Shown here one piece after another: positions 62,461 through 64,000 of a stretch of 64,000 nucleotides of DNA. The position numbers and the translations under genes were made by a program. Where the stretch lies: positions 806,001 to 870,000 of the forward strand of contig JAXRKN010000039.1 of the NCBI GenBank assembly GCA_038502055.1, given 5' to 3'. Origin of the DNA: Tanytarsus gracilentus (Eukaryota; Arthropoda; Insecta; Diptera; Chironomidae). Positions within the stretch are counted from its first letter, which is position 1. Each line of letters starts with the position of its first letter. The notes under the pieces were generated by a model. The model was given only the letters and a program-made list of their open reading frames with translations. It was not told the DNA's origin and did not search any database.

Positions 62461-64000
62461 CTGCAAAAAAGAGAAAAAATTAATTTAAGATTTGCAAGGG
62501 AAGGAAATTTAAATTTTATATGCTTGAGAAAATTTTATCATTATAAAATCTTTTCTCTTAATTACAAACATCATCTTCATATTTTTTTTCGGCGATTCAT
62601 AGGTTAATTAATAGTTTTGCCATTTGTGAGCGAACATAAAAAGGTAAAAAATTGGCTTATTCATTCATTAAGTAGAAAACAAGCACACCAGTCAGTGAAA
62701 GCAGATTGTGATATTTTTCAAGCGAGAGATGGGTATAAAGATCTAAAACAATAAAATATTTTTTCGGCACATCTGTGCTATGCGCGTAAGGTATTAGAGG
62801 AGAAAGAGAAAAACTAATATTTGCTGTTACCCACAATTATTAATTAATGAATTAAGCTTCAGATGATTTCCATTGTTAGCTGAATGAAAAATTTATAAAT
62901 ATATATTTGAGATTTGCTGATGAGAGAAATGGAGATGATCATAGGCGAAAAGGTCATTGAATTGAAGTTGTTAAAGAAATCTGAAAATATCGTTGGAATG
63001 ATAGGGTGGAGTGAGGCCAAAATAATTGGGGAATATTACAGTATATATTTTTATTCGTATAAATTTAAAAAAGCCAAAATCTCTCGCAAAAAAATTTCAA
63101 CTCCTAAAATAATTTTTAAAAATCAAATTTTGAAGTATTATTTATGATAAATTATCTTTTGCACTCTCCCCTTTTCACGAAAAAAAAATATCTCAGAGTA
63201 GCATTTTCTTATTTGCAGAAAAACTCGTGACTTTCTATTACAATTGCGTTTTCTGTTTCAGTGATCTTACGGAATTCATTTGAATTTCTTTGTTTAAAGG
63301 CGCGAGCTCGCGCGCATTCGATGATGCTGGCCCTTGAAAAAAAATCAGTGAGCCAAATGATAAATGTGAGTCCAATTTTTTTTAAAGTAAATTGTTTCAA
63401 TGGCGATAAATGAAATTATCACGCCAAAAGGCACAAATGGCCTCAGCTACAGCTAAAAGAGTGCGAACAACACTACTTTTCGCTGTTTTTTTCAGACGGT
63501 AACAATTCAACACTAAAAGTGATTAATGTTGCTTGATGGAATTATTTAATAATTCATCGATTTTCATGTTAAACTTCTATTCGAAGCTCTCTTTGTAAAA
63601 GTGGATTACGTAAAATAATAAAACATTTTTCTTCTCTTTTATTATGTATATGAATGATTAATTTTCTTGCACATAATTTTACTCAATTCAGAAATTCTTG
63701 AAAGGCATATAGCACAGAAAGAAGATTCGAAACGTCTCATTATTATCGTCTAACTGTGTTTTTTTTCGCTATTTGAAAGAATTTCTTTAGGGTAATAAAA
63801 AAATTCAAACATGATGCATACGATAATCGGAAGCATTTTGTATGATTATTTTCCTCAACCGAAAAGATAGAGAGAAAATTGCTTTAATTCGAGTAAGCCT
63901 TTGAGGCATTTTAAATTAACTGAAGATTTTTTTGACTTTAGAGAGAGAAAATTTAATTTCGCATCCCTTTCAAGAAAGTTTTAGAAATCTAAATCCAATT
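62461..64000. other. Shroom intron reaching the right edge
   Basis: The next Shroom exon upstream of 62460 was not found, so it lies beyond the window or is too small to recognise. A 14-bp perfect CG-rich palindrome occurs at 63300-63313; nothing else stands out. Confidence 0.5.

Noticed and set aside
63209..63400. Minus-strand 63-codon frame as a possible upstream Shroom exon
   Set aside because: Its content does not resemble Shroom and no acceptor/donor pair joins in phase to the exon at 62460.
1..64000. tRNA, rRNA, CRISPR or known microRNA genes
   Set aside because: No cloverleaf, rRNA core, spaced direct-repeat array or familiar microRNA seed hairpin was seen on reading; a covariance-model search was not possible.

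Overview
The window is nuclear DNA from an insect, most likely a nematoceran fly (midge-like; inferred from protein resemblance and architecture). It is AT-rich, most introns are short with GT..AG borders, and proteins resemble Drosophila-type families. No rRNA, tRNA, CRISPR, prokaryotic or viral gene was recognised. All exon borders were worked out by hand from splice signals; reading phase closes across every junction listed.

Layout: (1) 1-6.99 kb is non-coding and holds a 625-bp terminal-inverted-repeat element. (2) 6.99-15.96 kb, minus strand: a three-Ig cell-surface protein of the Dpr-interacting-protein (DIP) type in 13 recognised exons; its last C-terminal exon was not found. (3) 17.2-18.1 kb, minus: a sarcoglycan, best matching the beta type. 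(4) 18.46-20.26 kb, plus: an intracellular CAP/GLIPR2-like protein, head-to-head with the sarcoglycan. (5) 20.84-24.76 kb, minus: a complete class I myosin (Myo61F/Myo1C-like, 1036 aa). (6) 26.0-27.0 kb: copy 1 of an element with conserved ends and a minisatellite core. (7) 27.08-28.98 kb, plus: gamma-butyrobetaine dioxygenase (427 aa). (8) 29.85 kb to beyond 62.46 kb, minus: Shroom, ten exons and 1346 codons in the window, ending in the ASD2 domain, with a 17.6-kb intron. A single-exon secreted LRR/coiled-coil gene with its own TATA box and initiator is nested on the opposite strand in one Shroom intron, next to a hAT-like MITE.

Themes: several genes concern the actin-membrane interface (Shroom, class I myosin, sarcoglycan, DIP), but nothing indicates joint regulation; these look like ordinary neighbours. 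The unusual content is repetitive: a two-copy element family with near-identical ends but unrelated minisatellite cores (17-bp versus 19- and about 25-bp units), a family of tiny inverted-repeat elements sharing a GC-rich TCAAGGGGTGGA-like terminus, a two-copy 180-bp palindromic MITE, and two single elements with good target-site duplications.
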